Shown piece after piece: positions 8,876 through 17,911 of a stretch of 64,000 bases of DNA. Under the pieces are notes generated by a model, which ran no database searches, was not told the DNA's origin, and worked only from the letters and a program-made list of their open reading frames with translations. Position numbers and translations under genes: made by a program. Within the stretch, counting starts at the first letter, position 1; each line of letters begins with the position of its first letter. The stretch is from Parasedimentitalea psychrophila (GTDB lineage Bacteria; Pseudomonadota; Alphaproteobacteria; Rhodobacterales; Rhodobacteraceae): assembly GCF_030285785.1 (NCBI RefSeq), contig NZ_CP127247.1:2069501-2133500 (forward strand). The letters are read 5' to 3'.

Positions 8876-9835
8876 TTAGCTACGCCACTCGAAAAATCCG
8901 TCTCCGGCGCGCTTCAGCAGGTTTTCAGCCATCTCGCGTCCCAGTTCCACACCGTCCTCAACAGCGCAGGTTTCATCTGCAGAAATGGCCTCTGACCCAT
9001 CCGGGCGCAGCACCTCGCCGCGCAGCCGCAGGATATTGCCATCCAGTTCCGCCAGCCCGGCAATTGGCGTCTCGCAAGAGCCATCCAGCGCCGCCAAAAA
9101 CGCACGTTCAGCGGCCAGCCGCTGGCCTGTTGTCTTGTCGTGCAGGGCGGCCAGCATCTCGGCGACGCTGTGGTCATCGGCGCGGCGTTCAATGCCGATC
9201 GCCCCCTGGGCCACCGCGGGCAGCATGTCGTCAGTGTCGATCGCCGTTGCCGGCACATCGTCAATTGCCAGCCGGTTCAGGCCAGCCATCGCCAGAAATG
9301 TGCATTCTGCAACGCCGTTGGCCAGTTTCTTCAACCGGGTCTGCACGTTGCCGCGAAACTGCACCACGTTCAGATCCGGGCGGCGGTTCAGCACTTGTGC
9401 GGTGCGCCGCAGTGAAGAGGTGCCAACAACGGCGCCGGTCGCCAGATCGCGCAGCGTGGTCAGTTTGGGGGAGACAAAGGCGTCCCGCACGTCTTCGCGC
9501 GGCAGATAGGTGTCCAGCAGCAACCCGTCGGGTTGGGCCACCGGCATGTCCTTCATTGAGTGCACCGCGATGTCGATGGCACCGGACGCTAGGTCTTCCT
9601 CGATCTCTTTGGTGAACAGGCCTTTGCCGCCCAGTTCCTTCAGTGGCTTGTCGGCCGCGATCAGCGCCTGATTGTCGCCGGATGTCTTGATGATGACGAT
9701 CTCAAAGGCCGCCTCGGGCAAATCAAACGCGGCTGCCAGGCGGCGGCGGGTTTCATAGGCCTGAGCCAGCGCCAGCGGCGAACCACGGGTGCCGATTTTC
9801 AGGGGCGAGGCGGGGGAGGGCAGCATCAATGTCAT
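8876..9835 (-). CDS. hemC: Hydroxymethylbilane synthase (porphobilinogen deaminase)
   Basis: Polymerises four porphobilinogens into hydroxymethylbilane. The 319-residue enzyme begins near the conserved IGTRGSPLALAQA and contains KTSGD, FTKEIE, AVHSMKDMP, TSSLRR, RGNVQTRL and the cofactor cysteine in GSCETPIA that holds the dipyrromethane. The frame is open 76 codons further upstream, but homologs start here and AAGG lies 8 bases before this ATG. It is divergent from hemE; the 214-base gap between them should hold both promoters. Confidence 0.95.
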   Translation of the reverse strand: MTLMLPSPASPLKIGTRGSPLALAQAYETRRRLAAAFDLPEAAFEIVIIKTSGDNQALIAADKPLKELGGKGLFTKEIEEDLASGAIDIAVHSMKDMPVAQPDGLLLDTYLPREDVRDAFVSPKLTTLRDLATGAVVGTSSLRRTAQVLNRRPDLNVVQFRGNVQTRLKKLANGVAECTFLAMAGLNRLAIDDVPATAIDTDDMLPAVAQGAIGIERRADDHSVAEMLAALHDKTTGQRLAAERAFLAALDGSCETPIAGLAELDGNILRLRGEVLRPDGSEAISADETCAVEDGVELGREMAENLLKRAGDGFFEWRS

Positions 9836-10049
9836 GGCGTCAGCCTTAATGTACTTTTGGGTCCAGTGGAAACTGCTATTGCATCTGCCGCGTCGGATAT
9901 TGCGCCGCTTTGATATAGGACAAAGATAAGGTGCAGCGGGAAAGCTTATTTCGCTGTTGAGGGCTGGGGGCATTGCAAATGGCGGCTTGGCCTTGACAAA
10001 CGACTGCTTAAGCCTGACCTCAGGCAGCAAGCGACAGATGAGGAATGAC

Positions 10050-11084
10050 ATGGCCGAGACCAAAAAACTGCTGCGTGCCCTAGCGGGTGAGACCCAGGAT
10101 GTGCCACCGATCTGGATGATGCGGCAGGCCGGGCGTTACCTGCCCGAGTACCGCGCCACCCGGGCCCAGGCCGGTGATTTCCTCAAGCTGTGTTATAATC
10201 CCGAACTGGCCGCCGAGGTCACCCTGCAGCCGATCCGCCGCTATGGCTTTGACGGCGCGATCCTGTTTGCCGATATCTTGCTGGTGCCGCAGGCGCTGGG
10301 TGCGGATCTGTGGTTTGTCACCGGCGAGGGCCCGCGCCTGTCCACCGTGACCACCCAGGCTGATTTCGACAAGCTGGGACCGGTCAGCGATATTCACGAG
10401 GTGCTGAACCCGATTTACGAGACGGTCAAGATCCTGTCACGCGCATTGCCCTCCGAGACCACCCTGATTGGTTTTGCAGGCGCGCCCTGGACCGTGGCCA
10501 CCTATATGATCGCTGGTCGTGGCACCCCGGATCAGGGGCCTGCGCATCTGCTGCGCGAAGAGAATAACGCGCTGTTTGAGGCGCTGTTGGCGCGGATCAC
10601 CGCCGCGACCATCGAATATCTGTCCTGCCAGATTGAGGCCGGCGCCGAAGTGGTGAAGATCTTTGACAGCTGGGCCGGGTCACTTAAGGGCGATGCGTTT
10701 GAGAAATATTCTCTGGCGCCTGCGCGTGAGATCACTGCGGCGCTGAAGGCGCGCCATCCCGGTATTCCGATCATCGGCTTCCCGCGTGAGGCGGGGGAAA
10801 AATACATTGGCTTTGCCAAGGCCACCGGCGTGGACTGCGTGGCGCTGGACAATTCGGTGTCGCCGATCTGGGCGGCGCAGAACGTGCAGGTGGATGGCTG
10901 TGTGCAGGGCAACCTGGCCTCGCGTCATATGGTGACCGGCGGTCAGGATCTGGTGGATGACACCCGTGCCATTGTGGAGGCGTTCAAAAATGGCCCGCAT
11001 ATCTTTAATCTGGGCCACGGTATTACCCCGGATGCAGACCCGGATAATGTGCAGCTGATGATCGATACGGTGCGCGCTGGTTGA
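10050..11084 (+). CDS. hemE: Uroporphyrinogen decarboxylase
   Basis: Converts uroporphyrinogen III to coproporphyrinogen III. The 344-residue length is standard. The first signature [17 protein letters not shown] lies at about residues 18-34 and the second, [13 protein letters not shown], near 141. The catalytic Asp is in [15 protein letters not shown] 10050 was chosen over the upstream in-frame start because it aligns with homologs and has GAGGA just before it. A perfect -35 hexamer (TTGACA at 9993) lies upstream but lacks a good -10 partner. Confidence 0.96.
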   Translation: MAETKKLLRALAGETQDVPPIWMMRQAGRYLPEYRATRAQAGDFLKLCYNPELAAEVTLQPIRRYGFDGAILFADILLVPQALGADLWFVTGEGPRLSTVTTQADFDKLGPVSDIHEVLNPIYETVKILSRALPSETTLIGFAGAPWTVATYMIAGRGTPDQGPAHLLREENNALFEALLARITAATIEYLSCQIEAGAEVVKIFDSWAGSLKGDAFEKYSLAPAREITAALKARHPGIPIIGFPREAGEKYIGFAKATGVDCVALDNSVSPIWAAQNVQVDGCVQGNLASRHMVTGGQDLVDDTRAIVEAFKNGPHIFNLGHGITPDADPDNVQLMIDTVRAG

Positions 11085-11136
11085 TCCGGTGCGGGTCAGC
11101 GCGCAACCTTGCGGGGGTTGTTAACTTAAGGATTGA

Positions 11137-11185
11137 GCGAGGGGCCAGCCCCTCGCGCTCCCCGGGATATTTGCGGCCAGATGAA
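11137..11185 (+). repeat. Intergenic repeat: 9-bp hairpin plus GGGATATTT...GCCAGATGAA tail
   Basis: A perfect hairpin (GCGAGGGGC, 2-base loop, GCCCCTCGC, 11137-11156) is followed by GGGATATTT, four bases, then GGCCAGATGAA. The same GGGGATATTT / GCCAGATGAA tail occurs inverted at 22882-22904 behind uvrC. No T-run follows the hairpin, so it is not a standard terminator. Confidence 0.7.
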
Positions 11186-11267
11186 TGTGGATCCGGTCTT
11201 TGCCTTGTTGTGGCGCCCGGTTTCAGGCATGAGCGCCGCAACGAGTGCCAGTTGAAAGGGTATTGCG

Positions 11268-11432
11268 ATGGATTATGGAAAAACAGGTGGGCCCCAAAAA
11301 GGGGGCAAGAACACGCCTCGGCACAAAGAGCATAACGCCAAGGGGACAGATAAGAATCCTTTTGGTAAGAATGCCACCAAGGCTGAGCTGCTGGAGCGGA
11401 TGAAGGCGGCGGCGGCTAAGAAAAAGGCCTGA
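11268..11432 (+). CDS. Small basic protein of unknown function (54 aa)
   Basis: A short frame of 54 codons with GAAAGG a few bases ahead of the ATG. The product is very rich in Lys, Gly and Asn in its first half (GGPQKGGKNTPRHK, GTDKNPFGKN) and ends in a predicted amphipathic helix (KAELLERMKAAAAKKKA). It looks like a nucleic-acid- or ribosome-associated small protein, though no family is recognised. Codon use matches neighbouring genes and it stops 4 bases short of the convergent CoA-transferase. Confidence 0.65.
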   Translation: MDYGKTGGPQKGGKNTPRHKEHNAKGTDKNPFGKNATKAELLERMKAAAAKKKA

Positions 11433-11435
11433 CTC

Positions 11436-12533
11436 TTAATCGGGTTGGCTCGCTATGCCCAGTTCAGACAGGATTTCGTCCCTGTGCTGGCCGCGTGTCG
11501 GGCTGGGCGGTGCGCTCCAGACTGGCTGGCCGGAAAAGCGCGGTGCAGGGGCGGCCTGCAAGGCCCCCTGCGCCTCGACCCAGGTGGCGCGGCTGTTCAT
11601 CGGATGGGCCATTGCCTCTTCGGGGTTCAGCACCGGCGCGACGCAGGCATCGCTGCCGTTGAACAGCGCCGCCCAGTGATCGCGCGGCTGGCTGGCAAAC
11701 ACTCCGGTCAGGCGGTCGGTCAGGGTGGGCCAGCTTTGGCGATCATATTGCTGTTGAAAGCCTGGATCATTGCTCAGGCCCAGCAGGTGCAGGAATTCGC
11801 CATAGAATTTGGGTTCCAGGCATTGCACCGAGATAAACCCGCCATCGCCGCAACGATAGCTGCGGCTCCAGTGGGGGCCGTCGAGCAGGTTCTGGCCCCG
11901 GGTGACGCCAAAGTTGCCGGTCTGGCGCATGGTCAGCAACAGGTTCATCATATGGGCTGAACCGTCGTAGATGGAAGCATCGACCTCGCAGCCCTGGCCG
12001 CTGGTTCTGGCCTTCAGGATTGCCGCCAGCAGTCCCACCGCCAGATACAAGGCGCCGCCGCCGATATCGCCCACCAGAGTTGGCGGCGTCAGCGGCACAT
12101 CACCAGGGGCCGAGCTGTACCACAGTGCGCCGGATAGCGAGATATAGTTGAGATCATGGCCGGCCGTATGGGACAGCGCGCTGTCCTGACCCCAGCCGGT
12201 CATGCGGCCAAACACCAGCGCCGGGTTCAGCGCCCGGCAGGTGACAGGCCCCAGCCCCAGTTTCTCCATCACGCCGGGGCGAAACCCTTCGATCAATCCA
12301 TCTGCGGTGGCCACCAGTGATTTGAAGATTTGAACGTCATTCGGGTCTTTCAGGTCCAGCGCGATCGAGCGCTTGCCGCGATCCAGGATTGAGCGCTCGG
12401 GCATGCCGGGGGTGACGGTGCCGCCTTTGCGGTGTACGCAGATGACGTCAGCGCCAAGATCAGCCAGCAACATGGCGGCAAAGGGTCCGGGGCCCAGACC
12501 CTCGACTTCGATAATGCGGATGCCGTTCAGCAT
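11436..12533 (-). CDS. CaiB/BaiF family III CoA-transferase, alpha-methylacyl-CoA racemase-like
   Basis: A 365-residue family III CoA-transferase/racemase. The N-terminus (LNGIRIIEVEGLGPGPFAAMLLADLGADVI) and DLKDPND, GRMTGWGQ, GHDLNYISLSG and DASIYDG match the alpha-methylacyl-CoA racemase branch, which epimerises 2-methyl-branched acyl-CoAs before beta-oxidation. An upstream extension is rejected because AAGGAG sits ideally before ATG 12533. It lies 91 bases after a thiolase gene on the same strand, which suggests a branched-chain or sterol-type acyl-CoA breakdown pair. Confidence 0.88.
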   Translation of the reverse strand: MLNGIRIIEVEGLGPGPFAAMLLADLGADVICVHRKGGTVTPGMPERSILDRGKRSIALDLKDPNDVQIFKSLVATADGLIEGFRPGVMEKLGLGPVTCRALNPALVFGRMTGWGQDSALSHTAGHDLNYISLSGALWYSSAPGDVPLTPPTLVGDIGGGALYLAVGLLAAILKARTSGQGCEVDASIYDGSAHMMNLLLTMRQTGNFGVTRGQNLLDGPHWSRSYRCGDGGFISVQCLEPKFYGEFLHLLGLSNDPGFQQQYDRQSWPTLTDRLTGVFASQPRDHWAALFNGSDACVAPVLNPEEAMAHPMNSRATWVEAQGALQAAPAPRFSGQPVWSAPPSPTRGQHRDEILSELGIASQPD

Positions 12534-12624
12534 GGTGATCTCCTTGGCTTGGCGGTGTCCGGCCCCGGTACCGGGGCATTCGGGCCGTCTGTGCAGGGGG
12601 GGCTTTTGATCAGTCAAGCATCGC

Positions 12625-13809
12625 TTATTGCGCCTGATACATGGTGACAACGCAGGCGCCGCCCAGCCCTAGATTATGTTGCAGCGCCGTGCGCGCACCT
12701 TCAACCTGAGTGGTTGCCGCAGTGCCGCGTAGCTGACGTGTTAGCTCGTAACATTGCGCCAGCCCGGTGGCGCCCAGGGGGTGACCCTTGGAGAGCAGCC
12801 CGCCCGACGGATTGGTGACATATTTGCCGCCGTAGCTGTTGTCGCCATCGGCGATGAACTGGCTGGCGCCGCCCTCGGGGCAGAGGCCCAGACCCTCGTA
12901 GGTGATCATCTCGTTGTGGGCGAAACAATCGTGCAACTCGACCACGTCCAGATCTTCGGGGGTGATGCCGGTCTGTTGATAGACCTGAGCGGCAGCGGCG
13001 GCGGTCATGTCATAGCCCACCAGCCGCATCATGTCGTGGCTGTCAAAGGTGCTGGCGGTGTCGGTTGTCATTGCCTGACCGATGATCTGCACCGTGCTGT
13101 CCAGCCCGTGCTTTTTGGCATAATCTTGGCTGACTACGATGGCGGCGGCGGCACCGCAGGTGGGCGGGCAGGCCATCAGCCGGGTCATCACCCCCTCCCA
13201 GATCATCGGAGCGGCCAGCACGTCCTCGGGGGTTAGCTCGGTGCGAAACAGCGCCAGGGGATTGTTCACCGCATGGCGGCTGGCCTTGGCGCGGATGCGG
13301 GCCAGATCGGTCATGGTCGAGCCATATTTTTCCATGTGGGCCTTGCCCGCGCCGCCAAAGTAGCGCAGCGCCAGCGGGATTTCCGGGTGGCCGACCAGCG
13401 CGTCGGTCTCGGCGTCGAAGGCGTCGAACGGGCTGGGCCGGTCGTCCCAGTGCGACCCCAGGGCCCCCGGCTTCATCTGTTCAAATCCCAGTGCCAGCGC
13501 CACATCCACAGTGCCCGAAGCCACGGCCTGGCGGGCCAGGAACAGCGCGGTGGATCCGGTTGAGCAGTTGTTGTTGACGTTGAATATGGGAATGCCGGTC
13601 ATGCCGACCTGGTACAGGACCGTCTGGCCGCAGGTACTGTCGCCATAGGTATAACCAGCATAGGCCTGTTGCACCGCGTCATAGCTGAGCCCGGCATCCG
13701 CCAGCGCATCGCGAATGGCTGCGGCTCCCATTTTCGGATAGGGGTCATTCTGGCCAGGTTTGACAAATTTGGTCATGCCAACCCCGGCGATAATCACGTT
13801 CTCAGCCAT
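12625..13809 (-). CDS. Thiolase of the SCPx / lipid-transfer type (acetyl-CoA acetyltransferase family)
   Basis: A 394-residue thiolase. The nucleophile Cys lies in NVNNNCSTGSTAL (about residues 80-92). The C-terminal half has VVELHDCFAHNE and the GGLLSKGHPLGATG block, which is the SCP2-thiolase signature (HPLGAT) rather than the classical CxG one. Such enzymes cleave branched 3-ketoacyl-CoAs. The start at 13809 has GAGGA upstream. It shares strand and pathway logic with the downstream racemase-like gene. Confidence 0.88.
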   Translation of the reverse strand: MAENVIIAGVGMTKFVKPGQNDPYPKMGAAAIRDALADAGLSYDAVQQAYAGYTYGDSTCGQTVLYQVGMTGIPIFNVNNNCSTGSTALFLARQAVASGTVDVALALGFEQMKPGALGSHWDDRPSPFDAFDAETDALVGHPEIPLALRYFGGAGKAHMEKYGSTMTDLARIRAKASRHAVNNPLALFRTELTPEDVLAAPMIWEGVMTRLMACPPTCGAAAAIVVSQDYAKKHGLDSTVQIIGQAMTTDTASTFDSHDMMRLVGYDMTAAAAAQVYQQTGITPEDLDVVELHDCFAHNEMITYEGLGLCPEGGASQFIADGDNSYGGKYVTNPSGGLLSKGHPLGATGLAQCYELTRQLRGTAATTQVEGARTALQHNLGLGGACVVTMYQAQ

Positions 13810-13981
13810 TGTTATGTCCTCAACTTCCGGTCCACAGTGTTGTGGCCTACCGGGCTGCCCCTTGCGGCAACTGTCAAGATGAGACTCTGGTTGGGCGATA
13901 AATACCACACGTCACCGGCCTTGCGTTGACCGCTGCCTCTGCTTTGGCTGCTGATGAAACACCTGCGGCGGCCTCCGGTGC

Positions 13982-14998
13982 TCAATAGCGGCCGCGGCCC
14001 CCAGTGCCGACCCCAGTGCCGACCCCAGTGCCGACCCCAGTGCGGGCAATCTGGCGCGCCTTTTGCTGTTCGCGCAGAAACACGAACAATCCGGCGCCCA
14101 TGATCAGCAACATGCCCAGCCAGACCTCCCATTCGGGCAGGTCCGCCCAGATCAGCCAGCCCCACATCACCGCCAGCGGCAAGCCAATATATTCAAACGG
14201 CGCCACTGTGGCCGCATCTGCCAGCCGGTAAGCCTGGCTTAAGCAATAGCCGATGATGGCTGCGTTAAAGCCCAGCCCTAGGAACAAGTACCAGTCACTG
14301 GCACCGGGCAAGATCCAGGCCCGCAGCAGGAATTGCATCGACGGGTCAGCGACGCCCTGGGCGTAGCGGCCATCGCCGGCCACTGCGTAAAATCCCAAAG
14401 ACACCAGAATGAAGGCGCCCTGCACATAGGCCGCCAGTGCCGAGGCCTTGGTGGTGGCGCCCAGTTTGCGGGTGAACACCTGGTTCAGCGCATAGGTCAG
14501 CGCCGCCAGCACCGGCATCAGCAACACGATACGGTCGACATCCGCGCTGTCGCTGCCCTCCCAGGGGCGCTGCATGATGATGACGCCGATAAATCCAACC
14601 ACCACTGCACCCATCCGCATCACGCCGACCTTTTCACCCAGCACCGGGATCGACAGCAGGGTGATGAACAGTGGCGCGGCAAAGAACAGTGCGGTGACAT
14701 TGGCCAGCGGCATCACCGACAGGGCGACAAAAAACGACATGTTGGAAATCACCAGCATCAGCCCTCGCAGGCCGTGCAGGACAGGGTTCCGGGTTCTGAG
14801 GATGGAAAACCCGCCTTCGAGTTGCACCAGAACCAGAGTGAAGATCAAAGCGATAGAGGAGCGGGCAAAAACGATCTGATGCAGCGCATAGCCGCCTGAC
14901 AGGTGTTTGATCAGCACATCATTCAGCGAGATCGCCGCCATCCCGGCGAGGATGAACAGGATGCCCTTGCGGGCCTCAACGGTGATGGTCTGGCTCAT
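13982..14998 (-). CDS. EamA/RhaT-type DMT-superfamily transporter with a tandem-repeat tail
   Basis: A 338-residue protein with about ten membrane helices and two EamA halves (first about 10-140, second about 155-295), typical of drug/metabolite exporters. The last 20 residues form a Thr-Gly-Val-Gly repeat (TGVGTGVGTGVGTG) encoded by a 12-base tandem repeat. The frame is open far upstream, but M at 14998 begins the family domain. Substrate unknown. It is divergent to the CoxG gene. Confidence 0.88.
   Translation of the reverse strand: MSQTITVEARKGILFILAGMAAISLNDVLIKHLSGGYALHQIVFARSSIALIFTLVLVQLEGGFSILRTRNPVLHGLRGLMLVISNMSFFVALSVMPLANVTALFFAAPLFITLLSIPVLGEKVGVMRMGAVVVGFIGVIIMQRPWEGSDSADVDRIVLLMPVLAALTYALNQVFTRKLGATTKASALAAYVQGAFILVSLGFYAVAGDGRYAQGVADPSMQFLLRAWILPGASDWYLFLGLGFNAAIIGYCLSQAYRLADAATVAPFEYIGLPLAVMWGWLIWADLPEWEVWLGMLLIMGAGLFVFLREQQKARQIARTGVGTGVGTGVGTGGRGRY
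14001..14043. repeat. 12-bp tandem repeat (about 3.6 copies) in the 3' end of the DMT transporter gene
   Basis: The unit CCAGTGCCGACC is repeated without interruption at 14001, 14013 and 14025, with a partial copy at 14037. The length is a multiple of three, so copy-number change would add or remove four residues (Thr-Gly-Val-Gly) from the cytoplasmic tail. Confidence 0.9.
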
Positions 14999-15160
14999 GA
15001 TTGCGCTCCTCTCTGGCGGATGGCTATCACGCCGGGCGACCCTTGCGCGCGTTGTAGCGACATGCGGTGCCGCTATTGCCAATTGGTCGTAGGAGTCTTG
15101 GCAGCTGGGGTGGGTCGGGCGTAAGAGTGGACAGCAGAGCAATGTCAGGGAGGACCAGCC

Positions 15161-15718
15161 ATGCAGATGAGTGACCAGAAAGAGATCGCTGCCGATCCGG
15201 CCTCCGTCTATGCGGCGCTGCTTAACCCTGAGGTGCTGATGGCCTGCGTGCCCGGTGCCCAAGAGGTGAAAGGTTCGCCCGAACAGGGGTTCGAGGCGAC
15301 GGTTATCCAAAAGGTCGGACCAGTCAAAGCGACCTTCAAAGGTCAGGTGACACTGTCGGATCTGGTCGAGAACGAAAAGCTGACCATCGCTGGCGAAGGT
15401 AAGGGCGGCGCGGCTGGTTTTGCCAAGGGCGGCGCAGTGGTCATGCTGAGCGCCAGCGAGACCGGCACCCTGCTGTCTTACGATGTGGAGGCCAGGGTCG
15501 GCGGCAAACTGGCGCAGCTGGGCAGCCGCTTGATTGACGGTTTTGCCAAAAAGCTGGCGGATCAGTTCTTTACCAATCTGCAACAGGCTTTGGCTCCGGA
15601 GGCGGTTACCGCAGAGGAAGATGCCATCCCAGAAGGTGAGGCAAAGCCAGAAGATGAGACAAGGCCAGAGGGCGAAAAAAAGACGGGCTGGCTGAAGAAA
15701 GTCACTGGCCGCGGTTAG
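15161..15718 (+). CDS. CoxG family (SRPBCC) protein
   Basis: A 185-residue protein. Residues 1-145 form an SRPBCC/START-like domain of the carbon monoxide dehydrogenase subunit G (CoxG) family (LLNPEVLMACVPGAQ, IGPVKATFKG-like VGPVKATFKG, YDVEARVGGKLAQLGSRLID). The last 40 residues are an acidic, low-complexity tail with EGEAKPEDETRPEGE and a basic end. CoxG recruits CO dehydrogenase to the membrane in Oligotropha; a role with molybdenum hydroxylases is possible, but no cox genes are seen here. GGGAGGA lies 7 bases before the ATG. Confidence 0.87.
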   Translation: MQMSDQKEIAADPASVYAALLNPEVLMACVPGAQEVKGSPEQGFEATVIQKVGPVKATFKGQVTLSDLVENEKLTIAGEGKGGAAGFAKGGAVVMLSASETGTLLSYDVEARVGGKLAQLGSRLIDGFAKKLADQFFTNLQQALAPEAVTAEEDAIPEGEAKPEDETRPEGEKKTGWLKKVTGRG

Positions 15719-15832
15719 CCCCTGCACAGATGCACACCCACTTGCGCATCGGTTTTGTGCGGTGCCCCTCTGGTCGGCGCGGGCGCCAATGAGTAACTAG
15801 TTCCAAACTGATCAGTTCAGAATGGGAGCGTC

Positions 15833-16762
15833 ATGCCTGCTATCCTCGCCATCCGCGACTTGCGGAAATCATACGCAAATGGGTTTGAGGCGCTGAAAGG
15901 CGTGACCCTGGACATCGAAAAAGGTGAAATCCTGGCTCTTCTTGGCCCGAACGGGGCAGGCAAGACCACGCTGATTTCGACGATCTGCGGTATCATCACC
16001 CCCAGTTCAGGCACCGTGACGGTTGGCGGCCATGACACCATCTTGGATTTTCGCGCCGCGCGGTCGCTGATCGGGCTGGTGCCGCAGGAAATCAATCTGG
16101 AGCCCTTTGAGACGGTGTGGAACACGGTGCGGTTCTCGCGCGGGCTGTTTGGCAAGTCGCGCAACGATGCGCTGCTCGAGGATATCCTGCGTAAGCTGTC
16201 CCTGTGGGATAAGCGCAAGAGCCGGATCATGGAGCTGTCTGGCGGCATGAAACGCCGGGTGCTGATCGCCAAGGCGCTGAGCCACGAGCCGCGTGTCCTG
16301 TTCCTGGATGAACCCACCGCCGGTGTCGATGTCGAGCTGCGCAAGGACATGTGGAATATCGTCGCCGAGCTGAAGGCCTCGGGGGTCACCATCATTCTGA
16401 CCACCCATTACATCGAAGAGGCCGAGGCGATTGCCGACCGGATTGGAGTGATCGCCGACGGGGCGCTGCTGCTGGTCGAGGAAAAGGAAAACCTGATGGC
16501 CCGCATGGGGCAAAAGCAACTGGAGGTGCAGTTGACCACCCCCATTGCGGTGCTGCCAGAGCAGCTGGCGCATTACGATCTGCAACTGGTGAACGGCGGC
16601 GATGCGCTGGTCTATACCTATGATACCCGCGGTGAGCGCACCGGCATTACCGGTTTGTTGAATGACGTGGCGCAGGCTGGTCTGGTGCTGGCGGATGTGC
16701 AGACCCGTCAATCCAGCCTCGAAGACATCTTTGTTGACCTCGTTTCAGGAGACGCGCCATGA
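15833..16762 (+). CDS. ABC transporter ATP-binding protein (ABC-2 exporter, YadG/NodI-like)
   Basis: A 309-residue ATPase with Walker A GPNGAGKT (about 38-45), a Q-loop, signature LSGGMKRR (about 133-140), Walker B VLFLDEP and switch His in TTHY. The extra 80 residues at the C-terminus are typical of ABC-2 drug/polysaccharide-type exporters. Its TGA overlaps the ATG of the permease gene (ATGA at 16759-16762), which signals translational coupling. Substrate unknown. Confidence 0.93.
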   Translation: MPAILAIRDLRKSYANGFEALKGVTLDIEKGEILALLGPNGAGKTTLISTICGIITPSSGTVTVGGHDTILDFRAARSLIGLVPQEINLEPFETVWNTVRFSRGLFGKSRNDALLEDILRKLSLWDKRKSRIMELSGGMKRRVLIAKALSHEPRVLFLDEPTAGVDVELRKDMWNIVAELKASGVTIILTTHYIEEAEAIADRIGVIADGALLLVEEKENLMARMGQKQLEVQLTTPIAVLPEQLAHYDLQLVNGGDALVYTYDTRGERTGITGLLNDVAQAGLVLADVQTRQSSLEDIFVDLVSGDAP

Positions 16763-17520
16763 ACTGGACCGCAGTCGCATCCATCTACCGGTTTGAAATG
16801 GCCCGGTTCTTTCGCACTCTGATGCAGAGCTTTCTGTCGCCGGTGATGTCAACGTCATTGTATTTTGTGGTCTTTGGCGCCGCCATCGGCAGCCGCATTG
16901 ATCAGGTTGAGGGCATTGATTACGGCGCCTTCATCGTGCCCGGCCTGATCATGCTGAGCGTGATGACCCAGGCGATTTCCAACGCCTCGTTTGGCATTTA
17001 CTTTCCCAAGTTCATCGGCACCATCTACGAGCTGTTGTCGGCGCCGGTGAATTTTCTGGAGATCGTGCTGGGCTATGTGGGTGCGGCGGCCACCAAGGCG
17101 CTGTTCATCGGTGTGGTGATCCTGGCCACGGCGTCGCTGTTTGTGGATCTGACCATTGCTCATCCGTGGGCTATGGTGCTGTTCCTGCTGCTCACCTGTC
17201 TCAGCTTTGCGTTGCTGGGATTCATCATCGGCATCTGGGCTGGCAATTTCGAACAGTTGCAACTGGTGCCGCTGATGATTGTGACGCCGCTGGTGTTTTT
17301 GGGAGGCTCGTTCTACTCGATCTCGATGTTGCCGCCGATCTGGCAGAAGATCACCCTGTTCAATCCAGTAGTCTACCTGATTTCAGGCTTCCGCTGGGCA
17401 TTCTTTGACACCGCAGATGTGCCGGTGGGGCTCAGCTTGCTGGCGATTGGTGGCTTCACAACGCTGTGCCTTGCGGTGATCTGGTGGATTTTCAAAACTG
17501 GCTGGCGCATCCGCTCCTGA
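16759..17520 (+). CDS. ABC-2 type transporter permease (YadH-like)
   Basis: A 253-residue membrane protein with six predicted helices and the ABC-2 region [19 protein letters not shown] (about 174-192). It forms the export pore with the ATPase encoded just upstream (4-base overlap). The pair matches E. coli YadGH in size and order; the cargo is not predictable. Repeat element E1 begins 3 bases after the stop. Confidence 0.92.
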   Translation: MNWTAVASIYRFEMARFFRTLMQSFLSPVMSTSLYFVVFGAAIGSRIDQVEGIDYGAFIVPGLIMLSVMTQAISNASFGIYFPKFIGTIYELLSAPVNFLEIVLGYVGAAATKALFIGVVILATASLFVDLTIAHPWAMVLFLLLTCLSFALLGFIIGIWAGNFEQLQLVPLMIVTPLVFLGGSFYSISMLPPIWQKITLFNPVVYLISGFRWAFFDTADVPVGLSLLAIGGFTTLCLAVIWWIFKTGWRIRS

Positions 17521-17523
17521 CCA

Positions 17524-17598
17524 GGCTCTCCCGCCCGTCGCAGAATGCATCCTTGATGCATCGCTCCCGTTGGGCGTGGCGCCGCGCTGACGCGCGGC
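17524..17598 (+). repeat. Two-hairpin intergenic element, copy E1
   Basis: Layout: GGCTCTCCCGCCCGTC, a hairpin (ATGCAT, 5-base loop, ATGCAT at 17545-17561), the linker CTCCCGTTGGGC, then a second hairpin (GCCGCGC, loop TGAC, GCGCGGC at 17581-17598). The linker and left end are conserved in copies E2 and E3 while both stems differ in sequence but still pair. It begins 3 bases behind a stop codon. Confidence 0.75.
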
Positions 17599-17683
17599 GA
17601 AGGCCGCCGACGGTTGACAGGTGAGCATTCTGGGCGGATGCAGTCGCGCCCCTTGACCCGGAACCGGCCGGGAACGCAGGTCC

Positions 17684-17751
17684 GCACGCGTCAGCGTGCC
17701 ATGCCCAACGGGGGAGAGGCATCCACAGGATGTCCGAGACGGGCGGGAGCC
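17684..17751 (-). repeat. Two-hairpin intergenic element, copy E2 (inverted)
   Basis: On the minus strand: GGCTCCCGCCCGTC, hairpin (CATCC, loop TGT, GGATG), linker CCCCGTTGGGC, hairpin (GCACGC, loop TGAC, GCGTGC). It is the inverted partner of E1, 85 bases away, so the pair could fold into one large structure. Confidence 0.75.
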
Positions 17752-17911
17752 GTTGTTCAGCTGTGTGCTGTGTTCGCGGGTGTTAACGGGTGTTGGGCAG
17801 GGCGCAAATGCGTTGCAATTTTGCCCGCTCGTGTGTTGTTTTTTCATTCCGTGACGTTTCGCGCGCTACCGGCACCTTGTTTCGGACAGGGTGGCGATCT
17901 ACATCGGCGTA

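Noticed and set aside
8814-8880. Repeated GAGACGG motifs between hemF and hemC as a terminator
   Set aside because: Direct repeats without a stable hairpin or T-run; not enough to call a feature.
9836-10049. Possible chromosome origin next to hemE, as in Caulobacter
   Set aside because: The hemC-hemE gap has no cluster of DnaA-box-like sequences and no AT-rich unwinding stretch; it looks like a plain divergent promoter region.
14001-14043. CRISPR-like short repeat
   Set aside because: The 12-base units are directly adjacent without spacers and lie in frame in a coding region.
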